From Acidobacteriaceae bacterium (lineage in GTDB: Bacteria; Acidobacteriota; Terriglobia; Terriglobales; Acidobacteriaceae): a DNA stretch of 64,000 nucleotides. This document shows positions 1 through 8,730 of the stretch, piece by piece (positions within the stretch are counted from its first letter, which is position 1; each line of letters opens with the position of its first letter). Position numbers and translations under genes: made by a program. The notes beneath the pieces are model-generated. The model was not told where the DNA came from and made no database searches. It saw only the letters and a list, made by a program, of their open reading frames with translations. The stretch lies in assembly GCA_903642235.1 (NCBI GenBank), contig CAHJWL010000002.1, forward strand, positions 186,001 to 250,000, read 5' to 3'.

Positions 1-642
1 ATAGCGCAGACGTATGAACGGCAGACCGGCGTAAAGCTGGCGGTCACCGCCGGAACCGCAAGTGATCAGGTAGCGCGGCTCGAGCGCGGTGAAAAATCCG
101 ATCTGTTTCTTGGCGCCGACTTCACCTTTCCCGAAAAGCTGGTGGCGGACGGTCTGGCCGATGCGAAAGCCCCTGTTCCGTACGCCAAAGGAACGCTCGT
201 CCTCTTTGCACGCAAAGACTCTCCACTGCAGCCGCTGAACCTTGAACGGCTCAGCGATCCTCGGCTGCAGAAGCTCGGTGTCGCTGACACTCTGCACACC
301 CCGTTCGGCCGCTCCGCCGCGGCTGCTCTCGCCAGGCTCAAGCTGATGCCGTCTCTCGAGCCGAAGCTGGCCGTTGTGGAGGATATTCCGCAGGTTGCGG
401 AGCTGGTCGAATCCGGCGGCGTTCAACTCGGTCTTATCTCGCTCACGCTGGCAATGTCCGCGCACTACCGTCAGGTCGGATCGTATGTTCTGGTACCCGC
501 ATCCCAGTATCCCGAGATGAAGGAGTACGCCGTCGTGCTTGGGAGTGGAGACCGCGCCGCCGCCCATCGCTTCCTGGACTGGCTCCTGTCCTCGGACGTT
601 CAGACGAAGCTGCCGAACATCGGCCTGGATCCTGTCCGCTAG
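1..642 (+). CDS. modA: Molybdate ABC transporter substrate-binding protein ModA (5' end cut by window)
   Basis: Periplasmic binding protein that delivers molybdate or tungstate to a ModBC importer. The reading frame is open from base 1, so the signal peptide and first lobe lie outside the window; 213 residues remain. Visible family features are the TAGTASDQ stretch with its GADF segment near residue 40, the PYAKGTLVLFAR hinge region, and a second lobe ending in the usual FLDWLLS helix. It ends at the TAG at 640-642, which overlaps the stop of convergent murB by 3 bases. Transporter partners modB and modC are presumably outside the window. The family call is secure; specificity between molybdate and tungstate is inferred. 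Confidence 0.88.
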   Translation: MAQTYERQTGVKLAVTAGTASDQVARLERGEKSDLFLGADFTFPEKLVADGLADAKAPVPYAKGTLVLFARKDSPLQPLNLERLSDPRLQKLGVADTLHTPFGRSAAAALARLKLMPSLEPKLAVVEDIPQVAELVESGGVQLGLISLTLAMSAHYRQVGSYVLVPASQYPEMKEYAVVLGSGDRAAAHRFLDWLLSSDVQTKLPNIGLDPVR

Positions 643-1724
643 AACGGATCCCTGGTCTCCGGACCGAGCTCTACCGGCTCCTGTTCGAGCCGGATTGAGA
701 ACCGGGCGTACACCTCCTCCCGTATGCGATCGCGCAAACGAGCAACATCAGAGAAGTGAGCGCCGCCCCGGTTTACAAGCGCCAGAGAGTGCCGGGAGGA
801 GATCCCGACAGCGCCGTCCGAGAAGCCCTTGGGAAAGCCGGCCATCTGCACCAGCCAGGCGGCCGCAAGCTTCACATGCGGGGCTGACCTGTCCTCGAGC
901 GCCGCTGGCCAGTGCGGCACGCTCGCGGGTGCGACAGCGGCCTCCTCGGCAATCTCACCCAGACGGCTGGCCGGAACGAAAGGATTCTTGAAGAACGACC
1001 CGGCAGAGCGGCTGTCAGGATCGCTCGCCGAGAACAGCATCCCCTTCGCTCGACGGATCTCCCGGACCACGTGGTACACCTCAAGCGGGAGAGGTGTGCT
1101 GTCCAAAAAGCGGCTCTTCAACTCCGGATAGCGAAGCGCCGCCGAAGCGCCTGCCTTGAGATCGAAGCTGACCTGCGTCACCAGATAGCGGCCGGAGGGC
1201 TGGGTATTGAAGCATGAAGTCCGGTAGGCAAAACAGCACTGCTCATTTGTGAGTACAAGAAAAGCTCGCACCACACGGTCATAGACGCGCACACTCCCGA
1301 TCGTCTGTGAGACCTCCTGGCCGTACGCCCCCACGTTCTGCACCGGAGTTCCCCCCGTAAGTCCCGGAATACCGGCCAGACACTCGACCCCTGTCAGCCC
1401 GTGTTCGCACGCTGACAGCACGAAGTCGTCCCAGCTCACACCTGCAGGAACGTCGTAGCGAATGCCATCGCCTGCCCCGCTCATCTGCATCTCGCCCCCG
1501 ATCGCCAGATGAAGGACCAGCCCGTGAAAGCCTTCATCCCGGATGACAAGGTTTGATCCGCCCCCAAGCGCGAAGAGCGGCAGTGAATGCTTCGTGGCAA
1601 AGGCTACGGCTTCTTCGAGCTCGTTCTCAGAGGCAACGCGGGCGAAGAAGCGTGCCGACCCACCCACGCCGAGTGTGGTAAACGGCGCCAACGCAACCTG
1701 TTCCTGCACCTGGAGAGTGGCCAC
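639..1724 (-). CDS. murB: UDP-N-acetylenolpyruvoylglucosamine reductase MurB
   Basis: FAD- and NADPH-dependent reductase that makes UDP-N-acetylmuramate, the second committed step of cytoplasmic peptidoglycan precursor synthesis. The N-terminal FAD-binding half has the TTLGVGG and LGGGSN motifs, then GIPGLTGGTPVQNVGAYG. The substrate domain has the type I YRTS loop and SAGSFFKNP, which carries the catalytic serine. I chose the GTG at 1724 (361 residues), giving a start about 15 residues before TTLGVGG as is usual. An upstream in-frame TTG at 1793 would add 23 unconserved residues and lies inside a perfect inverted repeat without a ribosome binding site. Convergent with modA and divergent from the bacilliredoxin gene. 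Confidence 0.93.
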   Translation of the reverse strand: MATLQVQEQVALAPFTTLGVGGSARFFARVASENELEEAVAFATKHSLPLFALGGGSNLVIRDEGFHGLVLHLAIGGEMQMSGAGDGIRYDVPAGVSWDDFVLSACEHGLTGVECLAGIPGLTGGTPVQNVGAYGQEVSQTIGSVRVYDRVVRAFLVLTNEQCCFAYRTSCFNTQPSGRYLVTQVSFDLKAGASAALRYPELKSRFLDSTPLPLEVYHVVREIRRAKGMLFSASDPDSRSAGSFFKNPFVPASRLGEIAEEAAVAPASVPHWPAALEDRSAPHVKLAAAWLVQMAGFPKGFSDGAVGISSRHSLALVNRGGAHFSDVARLRDRIREEVYARFSIRLEQEPVELGPETRDPF

Positions 1725-1775
1725 AGGTCTCAGAGTACCCCAGACGATGTGCCTCTGCCCCCACGCGATCAGCTC

Positions 1776-1806
1776 GTAGTGCCTCAATTTCAAACTGAGG
1801 CACTAC
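1776..1806. promoter_or_regulatory. Perfect 11-bp inverted repeat in the murB/bacilliredoxin divergent region
   Basis: Arms 1776-1786 (GTAGTGCCTCA) and 1796-1806 (TGAGGCACTAC) are exact reverse complements around a 9-base AT-rich spacer. There is no T-run on either side, so a terminator is unlikely, and it sits between the two divergent start codons. It could be a repressor or activator operator, or an mRNA hairpin in a leader. No specific regulator is recognised. Confidence 0.5.
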
Positions 1807-1899
1807 CGATCATCAGCACGCAGACGCACTCGTCTCAGGGTCAGATAGACCGTTACAATAAGAAGAGGCTCCGATGTGGCGGCCCTTGGGGGAAGCAAA

Positions 1900-2325
1900 A
1901 TGTATCCAGAGATTATGGTGATTCCGATGCGCGAGGAACTAACCCGCGCTGGTCTGAAAGAAACCCGTACCGCGGCAGAGGTCGACGCGGCCGTCAGCGA
2001 GAAGGGCACGACCATGGTCGTCGTGAACTCCATCTGCGGCTGCGCTGCAGGCAAGATGCGGCCAGGCGTTCGCCTTGCCATGCAAAATGCCACCATGCCG
2101 GATCATGCTGTCACCGTCTTTGCTGGTCAGGACCGTGAGGCAACGGAGCGGGCACGCAGCTACTTTGGCGGTCATCCTCCCACTTCGCCTGCGATCGCGA
2201 TCCTTCGCGACGGGCAACTCGTCTATCTCATGCAGCGATCCGCGATTGAAACCTCCACGGCTCCGGCGATCGCCCAGGAACTGCAGCGAGCCTTCGATAC
2301 CTACTGTGTCAAGACCACGGCCTAG
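1900..2325 (+). CDS. BrxA/BrxB (YphP/YqiW) family bacilliredoxin
   Basis: Small thioredoxin-fold protein of the family that in Bacillus removes bacillithiol from mixed disulfides on oxidised proteins. The 141-residue product has the signature MYPE start, the CGC active site (ICGCAAGKMRPG) near residue 46, and the FGGHPPTSP block. The ATG at 1900 is preceded by GGGGGA six bases upstream, so it is preferred over an in-frame start at 1876. The family is common in acidobacteria; whether bacillithiol is the actual thiol here is not shown by the sequence. It has its own terminator and is transcribed alone. Confidence 0.9.
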   Translation: MYPEIMVIPMREELTRAGLKETRTAAEVDAAVSEKGTTMVVVNSICGCAAGKMRPGVRLAMQNATMPDHAVTVFAGQDREATERARSYFGGHPPTSPAIAILRDGQLVYLMQRSAIETSTAPAIAQELQRAFDTYCVKTTA

Positions 2326-2339
2326 AGCCGGGCTCACTG

Positions 2340-2377
2340 AGAGAGGCGCCCCGCCAGGGGTGTCTCTCTGGTCTTTT
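2340..2377 (+). terminator. Rho-independent terminator after the bacilliredoxin gene
   Basis: A 13-bp stem pairs 2340-2352 with 2357-2369 (two G-U pairs) around a 4-base loop, followed by GGTCTTTT. It lies 15 bases after the bacilliredoxin stop codon. Confidence 0.8.
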
Positions 2378-2529
2378 ATGGCGTAATTAGAGTCCGCTCC
2401 TCTGTACGCCCGCGTGCCTGCTCCGTTGCGACGTAAGTTCTACCAGGTCTTCCGCTCAGCTAGCCGTGCTTACCGGACGGTCCGTCACATCTCTCATGCA
2501 TAACGCTCAGAGATGCCTCTGTTAGCTTG

Positions 2530-3378
2530 ATGGCTATGACTCAGCCGACGGCCTCCCGTGAAGCGATGAAGGACGTTCACATTGCTGTTCTTGGCGCAGG
2601 CAAGATGGGCGGCATCCTGCTCGATGCCTTCCTTGCCAACAACCTGCTCCGTCCTGACCAGATCGCGGCAACGGTTCGCCATGCGGAGCGCGCTCGCAGC
2701 CTGGATGATCGCTGGGGTGTGCCTGTAGGCACGGACAACCTGGCAGCAGCGCGTTCTGCCGATGTCCTTCTGCTTGCCGTGAAACCCGTCCAAATCGCTG
2801 ATCTGGTCGAGGAGATCCGTCCCGCGCTGCACCCGGGAAAGATCCTGATCTCACTCGCCGCCTCCGTGCGGACTCGGACCATTGAAGAAAGCGCTGGCTG
2901 CGACCTCCCCGTCGTGCGCGCGATGCCGAACACACCGGCGACGGTCGCTGAAGGTATGACCGCGCTCTGCGGCGGCCGCTTTGCCGGCGCGGGCGCCCTC
3001 GCTCTTGCGACCAGTATGTTTGCCACCGTAGGCCGCACTGTTGTGCTCGATGAAAAGCACATGGACGCCGTCACCGGGCTCTCCGGATCAGGTCCCGCAT
3101 TTCTGTACATCATCATCGAAGCCCTGGCTGAGGCAGGTGTGAACGTCGGTCTGCCGCGCGATGTGGCCACCCTGCTGGCAGCTCAGACAACGCTTGGTTC
3201 GGCAAAGATGGTACTCGAAACCGGAGCGCATCCAGCGCTGCTCAAGGACGCCGTGACCACACCGGCAGGATGCACCGTGGACGGCATCCTGGAGCTTGAG
3301 GAGGGCGGCTTAAGAGTGACCCTCATCAAGGCTGTCAAGAGATCAACCCAGCGGGCCCGCAAACTTGCAAACAGCTAG
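2530..3378 (+). CDS. proC: Pyrroline-5-carboxylate reductase
   Basis: Cytoplasmic NAD(P)H-dependent enzyme for the last step of proline biosynthesis. The N-terminal Rossmann fold opens with AVLGAGKMGG near residue 20. The core has LLLAVKP, VRAMPNTPA and the C-terminal signature SGSGPAF...EALAEAGV, followed by the DAVTTPAGCT block that binds substrate. At about 282 residues the length is normal. The start is uncertain among TTG 2527, ATG 2530 and ATG 2536; the first residues are not conserved. The stop lies 15 bases from the stop of the convergent VWA gene. No other proline genes are nearby. Confidence 0.93.
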   Translation: MAMTQPTASREAMKDVHIAVLGAGKMGGILLDAFLANNLLRPDQIAATVRHAERARSLDDRWGVPVGTDNLAAARSADVLLLAVKPVQIADLVEEIRPALHPGKILISLAASVRTRTIEESAGCDLPVVRAMPNTPATVAEGMTALCGGRFAGAGALALATSMFATVGRTVVLDEKHMDAVTGLSGSGPAFLYIIIEALAEAGVNVGLPRDVATLLAAQTTLGSAKMVLETGAHPALLKDAVTTPAGCTVDGILELEEGGLRVTLIKAVKRSTQRARKLANS

Positions 3379-3393
3379 CCGCGGGTGAGGTAA

Positions 3394-4560
3394 TCACTCC
3401 ACCGGCAGCTTGGCGCGGTACCCGTCCCGGGCAACAACGGAGTACTTCAGGGGCTTGCCTTTTTCGTCCTGCATCCGCAGCGGGTGTCCTTCGTTGTCGA
3501 CCAGCTGTACTTTGACACGGCGAAAGCCGCCGTCGTTCGCCGTGTTCGTGGGCCGGTATGTGAGCACGTACTGATTGCGGATCGAGTCATTTATCTGGTG
3601 AAAAACGTCCGGTAATGCTCCCTGGAACAGGGGGTTGAAGTACAGGCCACCCGTCATCTGTGCAAAGGTCTTGAGCTGGTTCTCTGCCTGCAGGTAGTCC
3701 ATCCGCTGACTGCCCCCCAAACCGCCGCGCGAATCCGCGATCTCCCGGATGAAGGCCCCCGTTCCAATCGAGAAAATTGTGATGTCCTGTGAGGCTTTGA
3801 CCTTCGCCAGCATCTTGTCCAGCGTCAGCTTTGAGAATGTATCCCGTCCTGTCCCGATCAGAATGATGTACTTGCGGCCTTCGATACGGGAGATGCGGTC
3901 CAACGTCTCATACAGCGCGTCGAAGACGTCTGTATCGGAGAAGCCGGGGATCACCAGACTCCGCAGGGCATCGGCGACGATCTGCTTGTTATTTGTAAAG
4001 TCGGTGAGGATATGTGTGCGGAGATCGTAGGTGACAACGGCAATGTAGTCGTCCGGCTTAAGCGTCTGAAAGAAGCTCACAGCGGCGTTCCGCATGTCGT
4101 TGATGAAGTAATAGCTGTTTGCCGCGAACTCGAGCAGCATGACAGCTGTGATGGGTGTTTGCGCGACGCGAACGCTTTGCACCTGCTGCACAACGCCATC
4201 TTCAATCACCTGAAAGTTGGGCTGTTTCAGACCGGGGACGAACTGATGCGTCTTGTCGAGAATGACATTGACATCGAGGTTCACGATCGGCACGTCGACC
4301 CGGATGGAGTAGGTCTCATTATTCGGGTTCTTGACCCTCGGTTCTTCCGGTGCGGCCGGCGGCGGCGGCTCTGCGGGCTCTTTCTTCTTTTTCAGAATGA
4401 TAGGGCCGTCGTCCGTCTGCGGGCCGGCATCGGGCGTTCCTTGTTGCTGGGCCGGCGTTGATCCAGGCGCATCCTGGGCCATACCGAAGGGCGCAAACAG
4501 AGCTGTGACAAGCAGAACAGAAAGCGCAGACCGGCAGCGAAGAGAGAGAGCTTGCATCAT
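3394..4560 (-). CDS. Secreted VWFA-related acidobacterial-domain protein
   Basis: 388-residue exported protein of the von Willebrand A-like family that is expanded in Acidobacteria; its function is unknown. A signal peptide ends near residue 28 (FGMAQ). A proline/lysine-rich linker follows (about residues 30-75), then a short beta domain (SIRVDVPIVNLDVNV) and a VWA fold from about residue 135. The metal-ion site normally begins with a DxSxS motif. Here the equivalent strand reads MLLEFAANS, so metal coordination is probably lost. The C-terminus has the family's NQYVLTYRPTN and GFRRVKV motifs. Transcribed away from the S55 peptidase gene, from which it is separated by about 100 bases. Confidence 0.85.
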   Translation of the reverse strand: MMQALSLRCRSALSVLLVTALFAPFGMAQDAPGSTPAQQQGTPDAGPQTDDGPIILKKKKEPAEPPPPAAPEEPRVKNPNNETYSIRVDVPIVNLDVNVILDKTHQFVPGLKQPNFQVIEDGVVQQVQSVRVAQTPITAVMLLEFAANSYYFINDMRNAAVSFFQTLKPDDYIAVVTYDLRTHILTDFTNNKQIVADALRSLVIPGFSDTDVFDALYETLDRISRIEGRKYIILIGTGRDTFSKLTLDKMLAKVKASQDITIFSIGTGAFIREIADSRGGLGGSQRMDYLQAENQLKTFAQMTGGLYFNPLFQGALPDVFHQINDSIRNQYVLTYRPTNTANDGGFRRVKVQLVDNEGHPLRMQDEKGKPLKYSVVARDGYRAKLPVE

Positions 4561-4663
4561 GGTTACTGTACTCCGGCGAGAGCAGGCTCAGCGGCTCTAG
4601 TGACCCGCATAGAAGCACGTCAGTTTCCCCGCGGAGCGTCCGACACTCTAGTCTGTAGACGTG

Positions 4664-6448
4664 ATGCTGCATAAAAGGACGCTCCGCGCCGCACTCGGTT
4701 GCTTGATGATCGGAACAGGAACCAGCGGCGTTGCGCGAGTACAGACGGCTGCTGAGACGAGCGGGCCGCCTTCAAAGACCATTCTCTACCCCCTCGAGGA
4801 TGTTCACCCCGGTCAGCAGGGCGTGGCCTACACCGTCTTCACTGGTGTTCATCCCGAGGCCATGTCCGTCGAGATCCTCGGGCGACTTACAAACGCTCTC
4901 GGACCGAAGCGCGATCTCATCCTGGCACGCCTGCATGGCAGCAAGCCGGAGTACACCGGCGTCGTCGCCGGTATGAGCGGCAGCCCGGTCTACATCGACG
5001 GCAAGCTTGTCGGCGCGCTGAGCTATCGCATTGGGCAGTTCAGCAAGGAGCCCATCGCAGGAATCACACCGATCGGGCAGATGCTGGAGGTCAGCGGAGA
5101 GGACACCTCTCCGACGCAGTCCCTTCAGGCAACAGGAGCCGCGGACCTGCAGCCCATGGAGGCGCCGCTGGTCTTCAGCGGCTTCAGCCAGGAGACGATC
5201 GACCGCTTCGGCGACCGCTTCAAAGCGCTGGGACTCACTCCGGTAAGCGGCCTGGGCGGAATGGACAGCAGCAAGCGCCAGAGGGAGCCGCTTGAGCCGG
5301 GAAGTGTGGTCAGCGCCGTTCTGGTTCAGGGCGATCTTTCCGTGACTGGAACCTGCACCGTCTCCTTCGTCGAGGCCGACAAATTGCTCGCCTGCGGACA
5401 TCCCCTGACACAATCGGGCGAGATCGACCTGCCCATGGCGAAGGCAGAGGTCGTCGCCACACTTGCCAGCCCTCTGAACTCGTTCAAAATCGTGAACGCC
5501 ACGGAGATCATGGGCGCCTTCACACAGGATCGATCGTCAGCCATCTACGGCAGGATCGGAGCCCAGGCCCGCATGATTCCTGTCACCGTCACCCTGGCGC
5601 CAGAGGGCGAGCGGATGGCAGCGAAGACCATGCACTTTGCCGTCGCAAACCATCGCGATCTGACGCCCCAGCTCATGATGGCCGCAATCTACCAATCTCT
5701 CCAGGAGCTTCGGAGCGGCTCGTCCGAGGCAAGCTACAGGCTTGAGGGAGAGATCCGGCTGGCGTTACGCCCGTCCCAGGGTCGTGCCGAATCACTTCTT
5801 CCGCCGGTCAGGCTCACCGGCTGGCAAGCGCAGGGAAGCTTCAATCCCGGTGCAGTGACAGCTGCGCTGACGGTCGGCGAGCGATTCATACCGCTCTTCA
5901 GCAACCCTCTCGAACAGCCCCGGATGACCGGTGTCGACCTGCGCCTTGAAATTTCCAACCGCCGCCGCATAGCCACTCTCGAGAGTGCGCGCGCGAACCT
6001 GCTTGAAGCTCAACCGGGCCAGGCCGTTGATGTGGAGAGCGTTCTGCAGCCCTATCAGCAAGCCGCGCAGCACGTGCACACCCACCTTACCCTGCCGGAC
6101 ACGCTCGAACCCGGACCAGTACGCCTTCTGGTCAGCGACGGAGCGACTCTGGATCGGCTGCTCGAGCCCGGAACGGCGCATCCGCTGTCGCTCGCCGACA
6201 CAGTGAACCGGCTGAATGCCACGCACGCAAATGACCGGGTCTATGTGACCCTTCTGACCCACACGGCGCAGGCCGTGCTGGATGCCGCGCCCCTGGCCGA
6301 GCTTCCGCTGTCAATGGCCAATATCTTCGAGCCGCTCAAGAGTGCACAGCGGCTCCGGCTGACAGGCGAGAGCGTCGTCGAGCTCGGATCCAGCCCGGCC
6401 GGTAACGCGCTCTCCGGATCCCAGGTCTTGACCCTGACCGTGCGCTAA
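4664..6448 (+). CDS. SpoIVB-type peptidase S55 domain protein, exported
   Basis: About 594 residues with an N-terminal hydrophobic segment suggesting export. The conserved block DVHPGQQGVAYTVFTG, then DLILARL and AGMSGSPVYIDGKLVGA, is the S55 peptidase signature; the serine of GMSGSP near residue 106 is the expected nucleophile. A second conserved block, GTCTVSF...ACGHPL near residue 230-250, resembles the strand that carries the catalytic histidine of SpoIVB, but here it follows the serine instead of preceding it. The remaining 330 residues look like beta-rich extracytoplasmic domains. Start is ATG 4664, with GTG 4661 immediately before it. The next gene begins 8 bases downstream with its own AAGG, indicating an operon with the beta-propeller and Lol genes. 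Confidence 0.8.
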   Translation: MLHKRTLRAALGCLMIGTGTSGVARVQTAAETSGPPSKTILYPLEDVHPGQQGVAYTVFTGVHPEAMSVEILGRLTNALGPKRDLILARLHGSKPEYTGVVAGMSGSPVYIDGKLVGALSYRIGQFSKEPIAGITPIGQMLEVSGEDTSPTQSLQATGAADLQPMEAPLVFSGFSQETIDRFGDRFKALGLTPVSGLGGMDSSKRQREPLEPGSVVSAVLVQGDLSVTGTCTVSFVEADKLLACGHPLTQSGEIDLPMAKAEVVATLASPLNSFKIVNATEIMGAFTQDRSSAIYGRIGAQARMIPVTVTLAPEGERMAAKTMHFAVANHRDLTPQLMMAAIYQSLQELRSGSSEASYRLEGEIRLALRPSQGRAESLLPPVRLTGWQAQGSFNPGAVTAALTVGERFIPLFSNPLEQPRMTGVDLRLEISNRRRIATLESARANLLEAQPGQAVDVESVLQPYQQAAQHVHTHLTLPDTLEPGPVRLLVSDGATLDRLLEPGTAHPLSLADTVNRLNATHANDRVYVTLLTHTAQAVLDAAPLAELPLSMANIFEPLKSAQRLRLTGESVVELGSSPAGNALSGSQVLTLTVR

Positions 6449-6456
6449 GGACAACG

Positions 6457-8706
6457 ATGATACGAGGACAACGAGTGATCGTGTATGCCCGAAGACTGAT
6501 TGCAGCAGCCGCGCTCTTTGCAGGCTTGGCGGCCTCGCCTCTGGCATCCGCGCAGGGAACCAGGCAATGGACGACCGACAGGTATGACGAGTTCCAGCGC
6601 GGCACACAAGACGGCATCGCACTGCGCAGCGACGGCCGCCTGGAGGCTGGTCTGGCCGTTGCGAAGCTATACACAGCAAGTGAAAGCTACATCTGGGCTC
6701 TGGCCCAGGGTCCGAAAGGAGCAGTCTACGCGGGACTCGGTGGAAGCGCCGGCGGCGCAGCGGCTGTCGTCCGCATAGCGGCAGATGGTACGGCTGAAAA
6801 GATCTTCAGCGGCAAGGAGATTGGCGTACAGGCTGTCAAAGCAGCACCGGACGGCACAGTCTTTGCCGCGACCTCACCTGGCGGACGGGTCTACAGACTC
6901 GACAGACTAGGCGCGAGACCTGGCACTGACAAGGTGGTCTTCGACCCCGAGGCAACCTCGGAAAGGCCGAAGTACCTCTGGGACATGGCTGTAGCGGCCG
7001 ATGGAACGCTCTACGTGGCAACCGGCGCACCGGCTGCGGTATACCGGCTGGCTCCCGATTCGACCACACCGGATCTGCTCTTCCGGACTGCCGATCTTCA
7101 TATTCGCTCTCTGCTGCTCACCAGTGCCGGCGTGCTCTGGGCCGGGTCTGACGGAGCCGGCGTCATCTACCGGCTGGATACGCGACACCCCGGCGCAAAG
7201 CCCTTTGCGGCGTACGCAGCAGCGCATCGGGAGATCACCTCGCTCGCAACCGACGGGAGCGGAGCCATCTATGCAGCAGCCGTGGGCGCAAAGGGTCCGG
7301 GCTCCCTGCCGCCGCTTCCTGTCACCGGCGCAGTCGGCGTCAGCATCACCCTGCTTCAGCCCGGCTCAACCAGCGCGGCGGGATCCAATAGTGTGGTGCC
7401 TGACGGGTCGGAGATCGACCGCATCGCGCCGGATGGAACACCGCAGCGGCTGCTCTCGCTCAAGGACGACGTCATCTACGCGCTGCTGGTTCATAAAGGT
7501 CAGGTGCTGGCCGCGACAGGAAACAGGGGACGCGTGTACCGGATCGATCCCGCGATCGCCGGCCGCTTCTCCGAGGTCGCGCACACGGAGGCAGGCCAGG
7601 CGACAGTTCTTGCAGACGGGCCGGCTGGTCTTCTCGCCGGAACCAGCAACAGCGGAAGCGTCGTACGGCTGCAGGATGAGCCCCCCAAACCCGTCTACAT
7701 AAGTGAGGTCTTCGACGCTGGCCAGTACGCGCGCTGGGGGCGCGCCGAGACTCAGACTGATGGTCGGGGGGCGGAGTTCTCCGTACGGACCGGCAACGTG
7801 CCGGGTGCTGCGCAAGGCTGGAGCGACTGGATCCCTCTAGTCGCCAGCGGTGACGCTCGCGGACTGCCGGAAGGCCGGTACGCCCAGTGGCGAGCGGCCC
7901 TGCTGCCCAGCGGAGCGGTCAGCTCCGTCACCCTGAACTACCTTCCACGCAATGTCGCGCCTGTCGTCGATGATGTCGTGGTTGCGACCGGTGCCCGCAT
8001 CACCTCCACCGTCTCCCCGCAACAGCCTGCGACCGTTCAGGTTGTCTTTCCCTCTGGAAACGCGGCCGCCGCCCAGGCCATCAATCTGGTGCAGCAGGAG
8101 ACGTCAACAAGTCCGCTCACCGCACAGAAAGATCGGAATGGCATCGTCATCCGCTGGGCGGCGCACGATGACAATAACGACGATCTAACCTTCGCTGTCT
8201 CATACCGAAGTCCGGGCGAGACAACATGGAGGCTTCTCAAGGACAAGATCTCCGATCGCTTTCTAAGCTTTGACGCGTCCCTGCTTCCCGACGGCCGGTA
8301 TGAGGCGAAGGTCACTGCCAGCGACGCTCCGGTGCATACGGATGCCGAAACACTAAGCGGCGATCGCGTCAGCGCGCTCTTCACCGTCGATACAACACCG
8401 CCAGTGCCGGGTCCGCTCCATGCTCATCTTGAGCAGGGCGCCGTGCTGTGGACCTTTGAAGCACATGATGCCACCTCGCCCATTGCGCACGCGGAGTTCT
8501 CGATTGATGCCGGGCCGTGGCAGTACGTCGAGCCGGTCGGCGGCCTGTCCGATGCCCTCAGCGAACAGTACGAGGTACGTTCGCCGCTTCCCGCGAAGAT
8601 GCCGGCTGAACCAGCGACCCGGGCGGGTTCCACCGAACACACGCTGGCGGTGCGTGTCTACGATCGCGCGGAGAACATGTCCAGCGTGAAGACGGTGGTT
8701 CGCTGA
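6457..8706 (+). CDS. Secreted beta-propeller protein of unknown function
   Basis: 749 residues. A signal peptide of about 33 residues ends in ASAQG. The first 420 residues contain repeated propeller blades of the form PDGTVFAATSPGGRVYRL, ADGTLYVATGAPAAVYRL and SAGVLWAGSDGAGVIYRL, roughly every 45-50 residues. The C-terminal 330 residues look like two or more beta-sandwich domains of fibronectin or Ig type (for example DDLTFAVSYR and ARVYDRAENMSSV-like endings). No catalytic motif is seen. The start ATG is preceded by AAGG 6 bases upstream and lies 8 bases after the S55 peptidase stop. It probably acts as a periplasmic or surface scaffold with that peptidase; this is inferred only from context. 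Confidence 0.7.
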   Translation: MIRGQRVIVYARRLIAAAALFAGLAASPLASAQGTRQWTTDRYDEFQRGTQDGIALRSDGRLEAGLAVAKLYTASESYIWALAQGPKGAVYAGLGGSAGGAAAVVRIAADGTAEKIFSGKEIGVQAVKAAPDGTVFAATSPGGRVYRLDRLGARPGTDKVVFDPEATSERPKYLWDMAVAADGTLYVATGAPAAVYRLAPDSTTPDLLFRTADLHIRSLLLTSAGVLWAGSDGAGVIYRLDTRHPGAKPFAAYAAAHREITSLATDGSGAIYAAAVGAKGPGSLPPLPVTGAVGVSITLLQPGSTSAAGSNSVVPDGSEIDRIAPDGTPQRLLSLKDDVIYALLVHKGQVLAATGNRGRVYRIDPAIAGRFSEVAHTEAGQATVLADGPAGLLAGTSNSGSVVRLQDEPPKPVYISEVFDAGQYARWGRAETQTDGRGAEFSVRTGNVPGAAQGWSDWIPLVASGDARGLPEGRYAQWRAALLPSGAVSSVTLNYLPRNVAPVVDDVVVATGARITSTVSPQQPATVQVVFPSGNAAAAQAINLVQQETSTSPLTAQKDRNGIVIRWAAHDDNNDDLTFAVSYRSPGETTWRLLKDKISDRFLSFDASLLPDGRYEAKVTASDAPVHTDAETLSGDRVSALFTVDTTPPVPGPLHAHLEQGAVLWTFEAHDATSPIAHAEFSIDAGPWQYVEPVGGLSDALSEQYEVRSPLPAKMPAEPATRAGSTEHTLAVRVYDRAENMSSVKTVVR

Positions 8707-8730
8707 TGCCATGCCGGCCGGAACACTCCG

